Origin: Chloroflexota bacterium
Lineage (GTDB): Bacteria; Chloroflexota; Anaerolineae; Anaerolineales; Villigracilaceae
Reading direction: 5' to 3'
Assembly (NCBI GenBank): GCA_021824575.1
Contig: JAKAKJ010000084.1
Location: forward strand, 56,964 to 120,963
Length of the DNA stretch: 64,000 bases
Under the pieces are notes generated by a model. That model searched no databases. It worked only from the letters and a program-made list of their open reading frames with translations, and was not told the DNA's origin. The position numbers were made by a program, and so were the translations under genes. Position 1 is the first letter of the stretch, and each line of letters opens with the position of its first letter. Positions 25,372-34,426 of this stretch are shown here, in pieces.

Positions 25372-27291
25372 TTAAGATACTGGTGGGCAATTCGCGTTAT
25401 CCGTCGAGATGATTTTTGAGCGAGCCATCTCATTGCCTTGATTATCCATCGCTGCGACTTGAAAATAACATTCGCCCTGGGGAAGGTTGGTAAATTGTGA
25501 TTGGGTCTCGAAATCGGTTTTTGGATTTTCTTCGATCAGGCTGAGCGACTGCGGGGAATTTCCCCCAAAAACTTTATACGAAGCCACTTCGGTTGCGCCA
25601 TTCCAGGAATATCCCAGCGTGAGCGTGTTCCCTTCAATTTTATAGGCAAGCGCCGGTAATGTGTTCGGCGAGCCCTGCCAGGGAAAGCGAAAGGCGCGAT
25701 AACTGACGTACGGCTGGTCGAGCGAAAGCTCGAAAAGGATTTGATTATCCGGAGCTACTTCCGTCATCGAGACGTAAGCAAATTGAGTTGCCTGCGATGG
25801 CGATCCCCAGCTTATAAATGTATTTCCATCTGGAAGTCTTTGTGTGTTACCCATGTACGAACCGAAGACAGGCGGCGAATGTGTGAAGTCCCAGACTTCC
25901 GCCACGGTTTTGTTCGTTTCGTCCACTTTGTATTCCACGCTCTGCGAAGGCGCGGGGGTTTGTGTGGTGCCGTGATTATCGAAAACCGTAATGTCTCCAT
26001 TTGGAAGCTGTCTGGCATCATGCTGGTAAGCAAAAGGCTGACTGTTGACAAATGTAAACATGCTTTCTTTGCCGCCCAGCCGCCAGATGATATCGCCGGT
26101 TTGAAGGTTGATCTTGGTAATCTCGTTGAGATTCCGGCTGGATAGCAGAAGGTTGCCGTCGTTCGATAAAGCGAGCGAATTTCCGTGAATCAAATCTATG
26201 TTTTGATCTGTCAACGTGGCAGTCGAATCAAAGAATGAAAAATGATCCCAGCTTCGCCATTCGAAGATCACATTCTTTGACGGGTCGAGCTCCTGGATCA
26301 CCAGGCCGGTGACGGTCGCGTTGTTTTTTCCGCCTGGGACAACCCGACTCATATCCACAGTCTCTGCGTCATAAACCATCAGCAGCGCATCGCCATTTGG
26401 CAGGAGTTGGAAATCGTGCAGGTCCGCGGCGTAACCGTCTCCCGCCTGATAAATATCAACCACCTGATAATGGGAATTCATGAGGTAGATCGTGGAATTT
26501 TTTTGATCGTAATAGGATAACAAGCCATTCGGCTGTTCCTTGAAATCCCAGGCGTCCAGAGCACCTGCCGCAGACTGATAATAAACAAGCTGCCCCTGAT
26601 CATTCAGAATCAGCAGATAGGATCCAATCGTTGACTCGGTCCAATAGAAAGGGGCTACAAAAATATATCCTTCCGTTGCGTCCAGCGAAGTTTGCGGCGC
26701 CGTAAAGGTGTAATGAGGAATATCCTGAGGCACAGTCAGAAAGTTGGGGAAGGCGCTGCGCGGAGCATGGCCTGGGACCGGAGGGGATGATAATTCGCTG
26801 CTTCCCGGCGATCCGGATTGCTGATTGATCGCAACCGTGAATGTATATGAAAGCGGAGGGTAGCTGGTCTCCGGGTCCACATAGAATGCGCTGACATTGA
26901 CAGCAACCTGCTCTCCCGGCGCAAATGGACTCGCGGGTCTGAAGATGACCGTTTTGTGATCGTCGGCGAGGATCGTTTGCCCTGTATGCGGTCCGCTTGA
27001 TATTCCCGATACGTTGAATTTCAATTGACCAAGGTCCTGGTTGGTCAGAGTGGGGCCATAGCGGACGATGATCGTTGTGTCTTTGGAAACATATTGGGCA
27101 TTTTGCAAGGGCGAATAATATTGAGGCGCGGGAGATTGAGATAAGGGAACTTCAGCGGGGATAGGAGTCTGGGTCGGGGGAATCTGGGATGCGAGCGGCT
27201 GAGGTGAAGCCGGTTGCGGAACAAGAGGCGCGCACGATGAAAGCGCGAAAACAATGACCAGGCTGGCTGATAAAATTCTTGTTGCTTTCAT
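25372..27291 (-). CDS. Arylsulfotransferase-like lipoprotein with Ig-like domain
   Basis: This is a 639-residue lipoprotein with lipobox 'LSSCAP' near residue 20 and a long Pro/Gln linker. A bacterial Ig-like domain covers about residues 70-155 ('FAPGEQVAVNVSAFY'). A beta-propeller of the arylsulfotransferase type (PF14269-like) covers about 200-530, with 'IHGNSLALSNDGNLLLSSRN', 'GDIIWRLGGKES', 'YQHDARQLPNGDITVFDNHG' (the expected catalytic His) and 'NTQRLPDGNTFISWG'. A C-terminal Fn3-like domain follows. Family members transfer sulfate between phenols or have unknown activities; the role here is inferred only from fold. The start at 27291 begins the signal peptide. Confidence 0.85.
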   Translation of the reverse strand: MKATRILSASLVIVFALSSCAPLVPQPASPQPLASQIPPTQTPIPAEVPLSQSPAPQYYSPLQNAQYVSKDTTIIVRYGPTLTNQDLGQLKFNVSGISSGPHTGQTILADDHKTVIFRPASPFAPGEQVAVNVSAFYVDPETSYPPLSYTFTVAINQQSGSPGSSELSSPPVPGHAPRSAFPNFLTVPQDIPHYTFTAPQTSLDATEGYIFVAPFYWTESTIGSYLLILNDQGQLVYYQSAAGALDAWDFKEQPNGLLSYYDQKNSTIYLMNSHYQVVDIYQAGDGYAADLHDFQLLPNGDALLMVYDAETVDMSRVVPGGKNNATVTGLVIQELDPSKNVIFEWRSWDHFSFFDSTATLTDQNIDLIHGNSLALSNDGNLLLSSRNLNEITKINLQTGDIIWRLGGKESMFTFVNSQPFAYQHDARQLPNGDITVFDNHGTTQTPAPSQSVEYKVDETNKTVAEVWDFTHSPPVFGSYMGNTQRLPDGNTFISWGSPSQATQFAYVSMTEVAPDNQILFELSLDQPYVSYRAFRFPWQGSPNTLPALAYKIEGNTLTLGYSWNGATEVASYKVFGGNSPQSLSLIEENPKTDFETQSQFTNLPQGECYFQVAAMDNQGNEMARSKIISTDNANCPPVS

Positions 27292-27465
27292 TACTATTCG
27301 ATTTATTCTCCAAAGCAGATGGATACATACAATGACTGTCAAATGGCAGTCATGATGATAGTGATGAAATGTGACCTAATTATTAACCTGTTATGTAGAA
27401 AATATATGGATCAGGAAAACTTGCGGAACGATTTATCTTTTGTGCGTATTTGTATCGCGCAACGG

Positions 27466-28050
27466 TTATAGCCGCGCCAGGATTTTCGGCAGGCTTTGAG
27501 TGAATTCCAAACTTTCGTTTGATACATCCAGTTGCAATAAATGCTCGATTGGCATGGTTGATAGCCATTTACCTAAAAATGAACTGAACCGAGCGGTGTC
27601 TTCTGCCGAGGCAATATTGATGCGCTGACGCGAAATCAATCGCCTGCGGATGACTTCTTCACTGGCTGTCAGATAAACAATCAGATCGGGCGGAGGAAGC
27701 AACTGGCGCGTCAGTTCGTAGAATCGGCGGCACAGATCGAATTCAGAATCGCTGAGCCAGCCGCGGGCGTGGAAGAGACGTGTGAATCCGTGGAAGTCCA
27801 GGTCGAGTCCACCGTCCATCAACGCGGGACGCGCCTCGGCGCGCAGTCCTCTCTCCTGCTCGGCGCGCAGAAGAAGATAGTCCATTTGATTGGCGAGGCA
27901 GTAGCTTTCATCTTGCTTGAATAACGTCTGAAACGGACGTTCAATATGCTGTTCGTAAGCGACCGCGAAATTCCCCGCGCGGCTCAAAGCCTGAACCAGG
28001 CTGGTCTTTCCGACTCCGCTTGCGCCGACGACTGTGATGAGTTTTCCCAT
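27466..28050 (-). CDS. Deoxynucleoside kinase
   Basis: This 194-residue P-loop kinase of the deoxynucleoside kinase (dNK/dCK-dGK) family phosphorylates deoxyribonucleosides for salvage. Walker A is 'GASGVGKTSLV' near residue 8, and the ERS-type region 'FHARGWLSDSEFDLCRRFYE', the 'PPDLIVYLTAS' strand and the LID 'EEVIRRRLISRQR' are visible. The 549-residue ORF in the track is misleading: its first two-thirds is the shadow of the EamA gene. The real start is ATG at 28050, 11 bases after the EamA stop, making this the fourth gene of an operon. Confidence 0.9.
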   Translation of the reverse strand: MGKLITVVGASGVGKTSLVQALSRAGNFAVAYEQHIERPFQTLFKQDESYCLANQMDYLLLRAEQERGLRAEARPALMDGGLDLDFHGFTRLFHARGWLSDSEFDLCRRFYELTRQLLPPPDLIVYLTASEEVIRRRLISRQRINIASAEDTARFSSFLGKWLSTMPIEHLLQLDVSNESLEFTQSLPKILARL

Positions 28051-28061
28051 CGGTCTCCCAT

Positions 28062-28949
28062 CTATGCCCGCGGTTCGACATCGGGGCTTTGGGGTCGGCC
28101 AAGTTCCGCGCGGGTGAGAAGAATAACCGCGGCGAGGATCAATCCGCCGCCGATCAAAATGATCGCGCCGAGTTTTTCGCCGAAGAGCCACGCGGCCAGC
28201 AGAACGGTCACAACGGGTTCGAGCATCGAAAGCATGGACGCATTGGTCGGGCCGATGAGTTTGAGCCCGGCCAAAAATGTGACAACGGGAATGACGGTGG
28301 CGATCAACGTGACCGCCGCGACAGCCAGCCAGCCGGAGTTTGTCGCGGGCCAATGCGGATGATTGATGAACGTCAATATTCCAAAAACAATCCCCGCCGA
28401 CGCGAAGATGACTGTTGACGATTGTACCGCTGAGACCTTTTGCATCACGCCGCTGCCAACGATGATGTAGATCGAATAAATCGCTGCGGCGGCGATGGCC
28501 AGGAAAATTCCCATCCATTGACCTCCCTGTGGATTGGCTGTCATCGCCGCGCCGAGCGTGGCTAATGCGAGGGCGATGAGCGTCAGGCGCGTGAATCTTT
28601 CCTTCAGGAAAACGGCGGAGAGAATGGCAACGAAGACAGGATACAAATACAAAAGCAGCGCAACCAAACCCGCGGATGCAAATTTGATGGCAGTCAAATA
28701 TGAAAATGATTGCCCAACGTAACCAATTCCGCCCATGCCGGCGAGCAGATAAAGACTCTTGCCTTGCGGAATGGATTCGCGGCTGGCGAAAAGTAATATC
28801 GCGATGAACACCGCTGCAAATGTGAAGCGTAAAAACAAAAGCGTGAAGGTGTCCATGCCATCGGCGTAGGCATAACGACCGAAAATCGCAAGCGTCCCAA
28901 ACGAAGCTGCGGAGATGATGATGAGCAAAATCCCGATGATGCGATTCAT
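28062..28949 (-). CDS. EamA/DMT-family transporter
   Basis: This 295-residue drug/metabolite transporter has ten predicted membrane helices in two EamA repeats. The first repeat includes 'FGTLAIFGRYAYADGMDTFTLL' and the second ends with 'NASMLSMLEPVVTVLLAAWLFGEKL', the typical EamA signature before the last helix pair. Substrate (metabolite, amino acid or nucleoside efflux) is unknown. Its operon partners are a histidine phosphatase and an M20 peptidase upstream and a deoxynucleoside kinase downstream, so nucleoside or peptide-product export is conceivable. Confidence 0.9.
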   Translation of the reverse strand: MNRIIGILLIIISAASFGTLAIFGRYAYADGMDTFTLLFLRFTFAAVFIAILLFASRESIPQGKSLYLLAGMGGIGYVGQSFSYLTAIKFASAGLVALLLYLYPVFVAILSAVFLKERFTRLTLIALALATLGAAMTANPQGGQWMGIFLAIAAAAIYSIYIIVGSGVMQKVSAVQSSTVIFASAGIVFGILTFINHPHWPATNSGWLAVAAVTLIATVIPVVTFLAGLKLIGPTNASMLSMLEPVVTVLLAAWLFGEKLGAIILIGGGLILAAVILLTRAELGRPQSPDVEPRA

Positions 28950-28961
28950 GCTGCGTCCGAT

Positions 28962-29651
28962 TTATTTTGTTTGATTGTCCGATGTGTTTGCCGCGTCCCA
29001 CCACTTCGATAGATGCGCGAGCGGACGAAGCGGCTGGTCGGCATAATGAGAAATGTCGTTGAATAACATCAGCCGCGCCCGCACCGGGTCTTTGAAATCC
29101 ACGATGTTCAGGCACGCCGGAGCCTGATCGAGCCGGTCGCGATAACCGCGCGCGTCGAAGCCGAGCAGACTGCTCAAGATGAGTCGCAGCGTGGCTTTAT
29201 GCGACACAACCAAAACATTTTCATCTTTGTGCTTGAGGACGATTTCTCGAATGATCGGCAGAGCGCGTGCCAAAACGCTGATTCCTGATTCGCCGCCTTC
29301 CGGCGCGAATGTAAATGGGTCAGCTTCCCACGCCGCGTATTCGTCCGCGAAACGCGTCTCGACTTCTTTGCGCGTCAAGCCCTCCCAGTGTCCGTGGCTG
29401 ATCTCGCGCAGACCGTCGCATGGGATTGGTTCGAGCTTATGCGGCTGGACAAGGATGCGGGCCGTATCCATTGTGCGGTCAAGCGAACTGGCATACGCCG
29501 CGCTGATTTTCTTGTCGGCGAGCCGGATTGCGAGATGCTGGACTTGTGCGCGTCCTTCCTCAGACAGGAAAACGTTTTCCGCGCCTGAAAATTTATCTTC
29601 GGCTGTGAGCGGTGTCGCGCCGTGTCGAACAAGGTAGAGTCGTGTCGTCAT
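28962..29651 (-). CDS. Histidine phosphatase family protein
   Basis: This is a 229-residue phosphoglycerate-mutase-like phosphatase. The phospho-acceptor motif 'LVRHGATPLT' is at residues 7-16, followed by 'SSLDRTMDTARIL', 'LREISHGHWEGLTRKEV' and the second catalytic His in 'VLVVSHKATLRLI'. This places it with cofactor-dependent-mutase-like phosphatases such as CobC or PhoE. It lies 11 bases after the M20 peptidase gene and 12 before the EamA gene. The substrate is not determinable. Confidence 0.92.
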   Translation of the reverse strand: MTTRLYLVRHGATPLTAEDKFSGAENVFLSEEGRAQVQHLAIRLADKKISAAYASSLDRTMDTARILVQPHKLEPIPCDGLREISHGHWEGLTRKEVETRFADEYAAWEADPFTFAPEGGESGISVLARALPIIREIVLKHKDENVLVVSHKATLRLILSSLLGFDARGYRDRLDQAPACLNIVDFKDPVRARLMLFNDISHYADQPLRPLAHLSKWWDAANTSDNQTK

Positions 29652-29662
29652 AGATGCTCTGG

Positions 29663-30781
29663 TTATTTTTCCAACAACATGCCAGCCAACAACGCCGTGC
29701 GCGGCGCGAGACTTGGAATGTGAATGTACTCCAAATCTTTTTGATGCGCGTCCGCGCCTGCGGCGCCGAATCCATCCAGCGTGGGCGCGAGCTTCGATGT
29801 GAAATTGCCGTCCGAGCCGCCGCCCACGCGCGCCGCGCCGACATTGAATCCGAGTCCGTTCGCGATGTGCTGTGCCTTTTCCAAAAGTTGATATGTACCG
29901 TCCGATGGTTCCATGGGCGGACGATTGAGTCCGCCGCTGATTTCATAACGCGTCCCTTCGAGCGGCTGAATGGCGCGCAAGGCTGCATCAACGCGCTCCG
30001 CTTCGGGCGCGGACCAGATGCGTAAATCCACTTCGAGAGTCGCGTTATCGGCAACAACGTTCGACACCGTCCCGCCGCGAATTACGTTCGGTCCGAGTGT
30101 TGTGCCTTTTTCCAAATCCTGAAGCTGGATGATTTCACTGATCAAATGCGCCGCGCTGACGATGGCATTTCTGCCTTTCTCCGGCTCGACGCCTTGATGT
30201 GCGGCTTTGCCATAAACCCGAATTTTATAATCACCAACACCTTTGCGCGCGACCTTCAAATCGCCATTCATAAATGGAGGTTCGAGCACCAGCACGGCTT
30301 TTGCGCCTCTCGCCAAACCTTCGATGAATGGACGGCTGACTGCTGAGCCCACTTCTTCATCGGGCGTCAAAAGAAGATCAACTGTGCAGGCTGGTTTTTG
30401 TCCAAGTGCCTGAATGGTGCGTAAAGCCCAAACAGCCTGCACGGCTCCGGCTTTCATGTCATAAGCTCCGGGGCCGTAGGCGCGATCATCTTTGATAGAC
30501 CAAATTTCCTCCCACGTGCCAATCGGGTAAACGGTATCCATGTGCGCGAGCAGAATAACGCGCTCACTGCTTTGACCTTGAATCTGAGCATGCAGCACAT
30601 CGCCAATTTCGTTCGTGTGGCGCTTGACCGTTCCCATCGAACCAAGCCAGCTTTGCACAACATCTTGGACTTGATTGATCCCGTCTTTGTAGTTCGATGG
30701 CGATTCGACCCGCACCAGCTTTTCGATATCAGACAGAATATCGTTCGTGTGATCTTTGAGATATTCGAGAATATCTTTCAT
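29663..30781 (-). CDS. M20 family metallopeptidase (glutamate carboxypeptidase-like)
   Basis: This 372-residue zinc peptidase of the M20A/CPG2 group has 'ILLAHMDTVYPIGTW' (His ligand and Asp), 'YGPGAYDMKAGAVQAVWAL' (bridging Asp), 'LLTPDEEVGSAVS' (catalytic Glu and ligand Glu) and a final 'VGGGSDGNFTSKLAPTLDG'. It lacks a signal peptide and should be cytoplasmic. It heads a four-gene operon. Start 30781 was chosen because it directly precedes the conserved 'LVRVESPSNYKDG' region and has a GGAG upstream; the ORF-track extension reads into the terminator of the neighbour. Confidence 0.92.
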   Translation of the reverse strand: MKDILEYLKDHTNDILSDIEKLVRVESPSNYKDGINQVQDVVQSWLGSMGTVKRHTNEIGDVLHAQIQGQSSERVILLAHMDTVYPIGTWEEIWSIKDDRAYGPGAYDMKAGAVQAVWALRTIQALGQKPACTVDLLLTPDEEVGSAVSRPFIEGLARGAKAVLVLEPPFMNGDLKVARKGVGDYKIRVYGKAAHQGVEPEKGRNAIVSAAHLISEIIQLQDLEKGTTLGPNVIRGGTVSNVVADNATLEVDLRIWSAPEAERVDAALRAIQPLEGTRYEISGGLNRPPMEPSDGTYQLLEKAQHIANGLGFNVGAARVGGGSDGNFTSKLAPTLDGFGAAGADAHQKDLEYIHIPSLAPRTALLAGMLLEK

Positions 30782-30820
30782 TGCGACTCCGTAAAAGGGA
30801 TGCGGCTGATTGTAGCGCAA

Positions 30821-30860
30821 AACAAAACCGTGACCATTTTCCTTTGGTCGCGGTTTTGTT
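30821..30860 (-). terminator. Terminator of the serine hydrolase operon
   Basis: AACAAAACCG-TGACCA pairs with TGGTC-CGGTTTTGTT across an 8-base loop with one small interruption, and on the minus strand it runs into TTTTG. It ends the transcript coming from 30951 and lies just upstream of the M20 operon start. Confidence 0.75.
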
Positions 30861-30950
30861 TCTTGTCATGAATCTTACGAAAAGGGCGAGAAAATTCGTA
30901 TCAATTCGTGACATCGTACTCGAAGAGTAAATCCGCGGCTGGAAACTCTC

Positions 30951-31523
30951 TTACTTATCCGGCATGGACTGATATACCGACATCCAGTCGTGTGCGATTT
31001 CGTACTGCGCTTGTTGTAAAGATATTGCGCCGCTGCAAACCTGGTCATGCAAATAATTTTCGACTTTGTCTTTTTCGTGGAAACCCGGACGCGGTTCGGC
31101 GGGTTCAGGCCATAAATTGGCAATGCTATTGGAGCCGCCAAGTTCAAGCGAGATCAAATGGTCAACTTCGTATTGCCCGGCTGTATGGGATTTAACCCCA
31201 TATTCGGCATAAACCTGATTCTTCTCTGATTCGGGCACATTTCTCACGTTCGACGAATAGCCGGGGACGCAAATCTTGTCCACGGTTGCATCGGGAAAGA
31301 TCGCGCCGGGTGTGCAATCCGGATCGGGCAGCGCGTTTTGCGAGACACAGCCAGATGTCTTTGTGCGCCGGCCGAGGCTTCCTGTGCCGGTATCCGATGT
31401 GGGTGGTTGAGCGGGCGGCTGGGTCGCTGACTGGCTGGTGGTTGCGCCAGTCACGACGCTGCACGCGAAAATGATCATTGCGCTAACAACAAACATCGTA
31501 AAAATCATGGCCTGGTTTTTCAT
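30951..31523 (-). CDS. Lipoprotein with HNH-like domain
   Basis: This is a 190-residue exported lipoprotein with lipobox 'IIFACS' near residue 21. A low-complexity QPP linker is followed by a Cys-containing segment ('GCVSQNALPDPDCTPG') and an HNH-like core, 'EVDHLISLELGGSNSIANLWPE', which resembles the beta-beta-alpha-metal fold of HNH nucleases. An extracytoplasmic nuclease (nutrient DNA degradation) or a degenerate binding domain are the options. It is the last gene of a three-gene operon with a stress-like protein and a serine hydrolase. Confidence 0.8.
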   Translation of the reverse strand: MKNQAMIFTMFVVSAMIIFACSVVTGATTSQSATQPPAQPPTSDTGTGSLGRRTKTSGCVSQNALPDPDCTPGAIFPDATVDKICVPGYSSNVRNVPESEKNQVYAEYGVKSHTAGQYEVDHLISLELGGSNSIANLWPEPAEPRPGFHEKDKVENYLHDQVCSGAISLQQAQYEIAHDWMSVYQSMPDK

Positions 31524-31529
31524 CTTGAA

Positions 31530-31865
31530 TTATCCTTTTACAATTAAAGCTGATTGATCGCGGAACATTTCCTCTGCGACTTCGTTCAATTCGGGCCGGA
31601 TGTTCATTACTACGAAAACTTTTCCTTTGATAACAGCATCCCTGCAAATCTCTGCGTTTTCTCTGGAGACGCCAAGTTTGGTCAACCTCTCCGCCAGTTT
31701 TTCCGGCGCGGCGCCTTTGAGCGGACCAACGTCTTTTGCCACCGCGTTTCGCTGTTTGATGTCCGCGTAGATGACCGAGATATCATTCAGGTTGAAGTCG
31801 GCTTCGGAAAGATTGTTCAACAAACTTTCGGTTCTCGACAAATTTTCCAAAACAGCCAGGATCAT
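31530..31865 (-). CDS. Small protein resembling general-stress (YflT-like) domains
   Basis: This 111-residue soluble protein has no family I can name with certainty. Its second half, 'LTKLGVSRENAEICRDAVIKGKVFVVM', resembles the pattern of YflT/GS17M-type stress proteins (helix with Glu-Ala, then 'GK..V.V' strand), preceded by 'LNDISVIYADIKQ', a likely beta strand. The start is preceded by GAGGAGAAAA. It lies 6 bases before the HNH lipoprotein and 32 bases after the serine hydrolase. Confidence 0.75.
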   Translation of the reverse strand: MILAVLENLSRTESLLNNLSEADFNLNDISVIYADIKQRNAVAKDVGPLKGAAPEKLAERLTKLGVSRENAEICRDAVIKGKVFVVMNIRPELNEVAEEMFRDQSALIVKG

Positions 31866-31897
31866 TTTCTCCTCACAATTCTTGTGCCGGCAAATTT

Positions 31898-33115
31898 CTA
31901 TTCGCCCAGCAATTGAATCATATCTGATGCGAGATTGTCAATATATTGCCCGTTCGTGAGCAGGACAAAACCGGAGCTGCCGTCACGCAAAAATGAAATG
32001 TAACTTGAAAAGCCAGGTGTGACGCCAGACTTCCAAATCCGAGCCTGCGGACTATCGGGCCGGACGAGATCCCAGCCTAGCCCCGCACCCGTTCCGGGAT
32101 TTCGGCCCTGCGCGGCGGACGTCTGCGCGAGTTTCAATTCCGGGCTGAGAGGGGTCGAATTTGGCCGCATGTTGGCAACCAGAAAGCGCGCCATGTCGTT
32201 GAGCGTCGAATGCAAATATCCTGCCGGGCCCATCGCACCGCTCTGCGGAAAATAATCTGCGGGCGAGTCGTCATATTGATGGCCGCGCGCCAACCGGCTT
32301 TGTTGGTCGGCGGAAAGGCTCATGGTTGTGTCCATTAATCCGAGCGGCTTGCTGACGGAATCAAATTCGAGTTCGCCGTAATCTTTTCCAGCCTGGCGCG
32401 CGAGAATATCGCCGAGCAGTTCATAACCATAATTCGAATACACATATTCCGAGCCGGGCGCGTAATCAAGCCGGATGCTGTCCAGATACGTGTAAAGATC
32501 ATTTGGATCATCGGATTGGGCATCGCGCGGCAGGCCGGATCGGTGGGTGGCGAGGTCCACTATTTTGATTGGAATCCCTTTGAATGTCGGAGCCTGAATT
32601 CCATCTGGCAGATAATTTTGAATCGGGTCGTCCAGTTTGACCGTCCCGGCTTCGATGGCTTGCGCCAGCATGATTCCGGTAAACACTTTCGTAATCGAAC
32701 CGATTTCATATTCAGTATCCGACGTGATGGGCTGTTTGTCTTCGTTGCCTGTCAATCCGTAATTGAGAAACATGACCTGCAATTGATCAATTTGCGGATT
32801 GCGGATGGCGAGCGCGATGGACAAACCCGAATTGTGACTTTGGTTCATGAACTTCGCGGCGAGGCGGTCAACCTGCGCTTTGAGTTCGTCATCGTTGAAC
32901 AACAAAAGTTGGATCGTGGGAATCGGCGTGATCGTCGGCGTAGCTGTCGGCGTGGAGGTCGGGGATGGCGTGTCGGTGGGCTTGGCGGTTTCGGTAACGG
33001 GAGCCGCTGTCGGCGCGGAGGGAGACGGAGTCTGCGTCAACGCGGCGGATGCCGCGTCGCAGGCGGTCAGGTTGATCATCAGCAAGATTAACAGCAGAAG
33101 CAATGGTTTTCGCAT
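31898..33115 (-). CDS. Serine hydrolase lipoprotein (beta-lactamase class C family)
   Basis: This is a 405-residue exported lipoprotein with lipobox 'LTACDA' near residue 19 and a Pro/Thr linker ('PTDTPSPTSTPTATPT'). A penicillin-binding/beta-lactamase-fold domain follows: SxxK in 'EIGSITKVFTGIM', YxN in 'EYVYSNYGYELLG', and the KTG equivalent in 'RIWKSGVTPGFSSY'. Likely a DD-peptidase, esterase or amidase at the cell surface rather than a resistance enzyme. It leads a three-gene operon and is divergent from the USP gene. Confidence 0.88.
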   Translation of the reverse strand: MRKPLLLLLILLMINLTACDAASAALTQTPSPSAPTAAPVTETAKPTDTPSPTSTPTATPTITPIPTIQLLLFNDDELKAQVDRLAAKFMNQSHNSGLSIALAIRNPQIDQLQVMFLNYGLTGNEDKQPITSDTEYEIGSITKVFTGIMLAQAIEAGTVKLDDPIQNYLPDGIQAPTFKGIPIKIVDLATHRSGLPRDAQSDDPNDLYTYLDSIRLDYAPGSEYVYSNYGYELLGDILARQAGKDYGELEFDSVSKPLGLMDTTMSLSADQQSRLARGHQYDDSPADYFPQSGAMGPAGYLHSTLNDMARFLVANMRPNSTPLSPELKLAQTSAAQGRNPGTGAGLGWDLVRPDSPQARIWKSGVTPGFSSYISFLRDGSSGFVLLTNGQYIDNLASDMIQLLGE

Positions 33116-33240
33116 TCGCCAGATTATAAAGCGCAAACGCGGCGTTCAGCCGGACTTGAGGCATGACCCACTGGAAATGGGATGGCGGTTTGTGCTACAT
33201 TAGAAGTGGGAAGGGCGCCCTGTTTGAAAGGAGGCGGAAG

Positions 33241-34131
33241 ATGACCCCGAAGAAGCGGTTGAGTATCCTTCTGGCTGATGACGGATCGCAGCATGCTCAG
33301 GCCGCGGTTGATTTGCTTGGCGAACTCTCATTGCCGCCCAAGAGCCGAGTCACGGATCTGCGCGTCTTCACGCCAGATCAGATTCCCGGCATCCCGGACT
33401 TTGAGAACGCCCTGGGAAAAACGAAAGAACAGCTTTTGCAAATGGGGATAGCGACTGAAACCAATCTGGTGCTTGGCGAGCCTGCAGAAAAAATCATCGA
33501 AATTGCCGAGACGGATCAGCCAGACCTGATTGTGATTGGGGCGAAAGGATTGCGTTCCACTCTCGGTATCCTGCTGGGCGGCGTGGCGCAGCAGGTTGTG
33601 GAATATGCCTGCTGTCCCGTGCTGATCGTGCGCGCACCGTTTCGAGGTTTGCGGCGCATCTTAATCGTCACCGATGGATCGTCGAGCGCGCGACAGGCCG
33701 CACATTATCTAGCCAGGTTTCCACTGCCCAAAAATGCGGATGTACGTGTGATGCACGTAATGCCACCAGAGCAGCACCCGATCATGATGACGTCACTCGG
33801 AGGAGTCTGGCAGACAGCGTATATAGAGCAGGCCATCGTTGACGAGGCGGCTGCCGTGCTTGAAAAGCAGAAGCGTAAAGGGGAGGCGCTTCTCAAACGG
33901 ACCTGTGACCTGCTTCAGCGCAATGGAATTGCAGCCACATCGGTTCTGGAACGCGGCGACGCGGCGACTGAGATTATCGAATATGTCAAAGCCAATAATG
34001 TGGATTTGATCGTGGCAGGATCACGCGGTTTGAGCCAGTTCAAGGGCTGGTGGATGGGAAGCGTTTCGCGCAAGCTCATCCATTATTCGAATTGCTCGGT
34101 GCTGATCGTGAAAGCGCCGGGAAAGGAGTAA
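33241..34131 (+). CDS. Universal stress protein, two tandem UspA domains
   Basis: This 296-residue protein has two UspA folds (about residues 3-150 and 160-296). Each ends with a nucleotide-binding-like pattern: 'VIGAKGLRSTLGILLGG' and 'VAGSRGLSQFKGWWMGS', the latter fitting the ATP-binding G2xG9xG(S/T) rule. The ORF track starts at 33163, but AAAGGAGGCGGAAG directly precedes the ATG at 33241. It is co-transcribed with the small EF-Tu-domain protein four bases downstream. Function in stress endurance is inferred. Confidence 0.93.
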   Translation: MTPKKRLSILLADDGSQHAQAAVDLLGELSLPPKSRVTDLRVFTPDQIPGIPDFENALGKTKEQLLQMGIATETNLVLGEPAEKIIEIAETDQPDLIVIGAKGLRSTLGILLGGVAQQVVEYACCPVLIVRAPFRGLRRILIVTDGSSSARQAAHYLARFPLPKNADVRVMHVMPPEQHPIMMTSLGGVWQTAYIEQAIVDEAAAVLEKQKRKGEALLKRTCDLLQRNGIAATSVLERGDAATEIIEYVKANNVDLIVAGSRGLSQFKGWWMGSVSRKLIHYSNCSVLIVKAPGKE

Positions 34132-34135
34132 TCTC

Positions 34136-34411
34136 ATGGAAATCGAAGTTGGTCGTGTGACCCATTTTTACAACCATCTCTGTGTTGCGGTTCTGTCGCT
34201 GAAAATTGGATTGAAGATCGGTGATACGATTCATATCCTTGGACACCAGACGGATTTTACGCAGCGCGTGAATTCAATGGAAATTGAACATCATAATGTG
34301 GTACTTGTGAAGCCGGGCGAAGACGTGGCAATCAAAGTCATCGAACCCGTTCGCGTAAACGATATAGTTTACAGAGTCGTCCAGGGAACCGCCGAACCCA
34401 TCGCGGCCTGA
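34136..34411 (+). CDS. EF-Tu domain-2-like small protein
   Basis: This 91-residue protein is a stand-alone translation-factor beta barrel. The strings 'EVGRVTHFYNHLCVAVLSL', 'KIGDTIHILGHQTDFTQ', 'SMEIEHHNVVLVKPGEDVAIKV' and 'DIVYRVVQG' match domain 2 of EF-Tu/U32-peptidase-linked barrels, but with no GTPase part. Such orphan barrels are widespread and uncharacterised. Four bases separate it from the USP gene, implying translational coupling. Confidence 0.85.
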   Translation: MEIEVGRVTHFYNHLCVAVLSLKIGLKIGDTIHILGHQTDFTQRVNSMEIEHHNVVLVKPGEDVAIKVIEPVRVNDIVYRVVQGTAEPIAA

Positions 34412-34426
34412 ATTGGTTTTGCCTCT

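Noticed and set aside
27466-29115. 549-residue ORF suggesting a fused protein
   Set aside because: Its first two-thirds is an Arg/His-rich antisense-like shadow of the EamA gene in another frame; only the last 194 residues (from 28050) form a real deoxynucleoside kinase.
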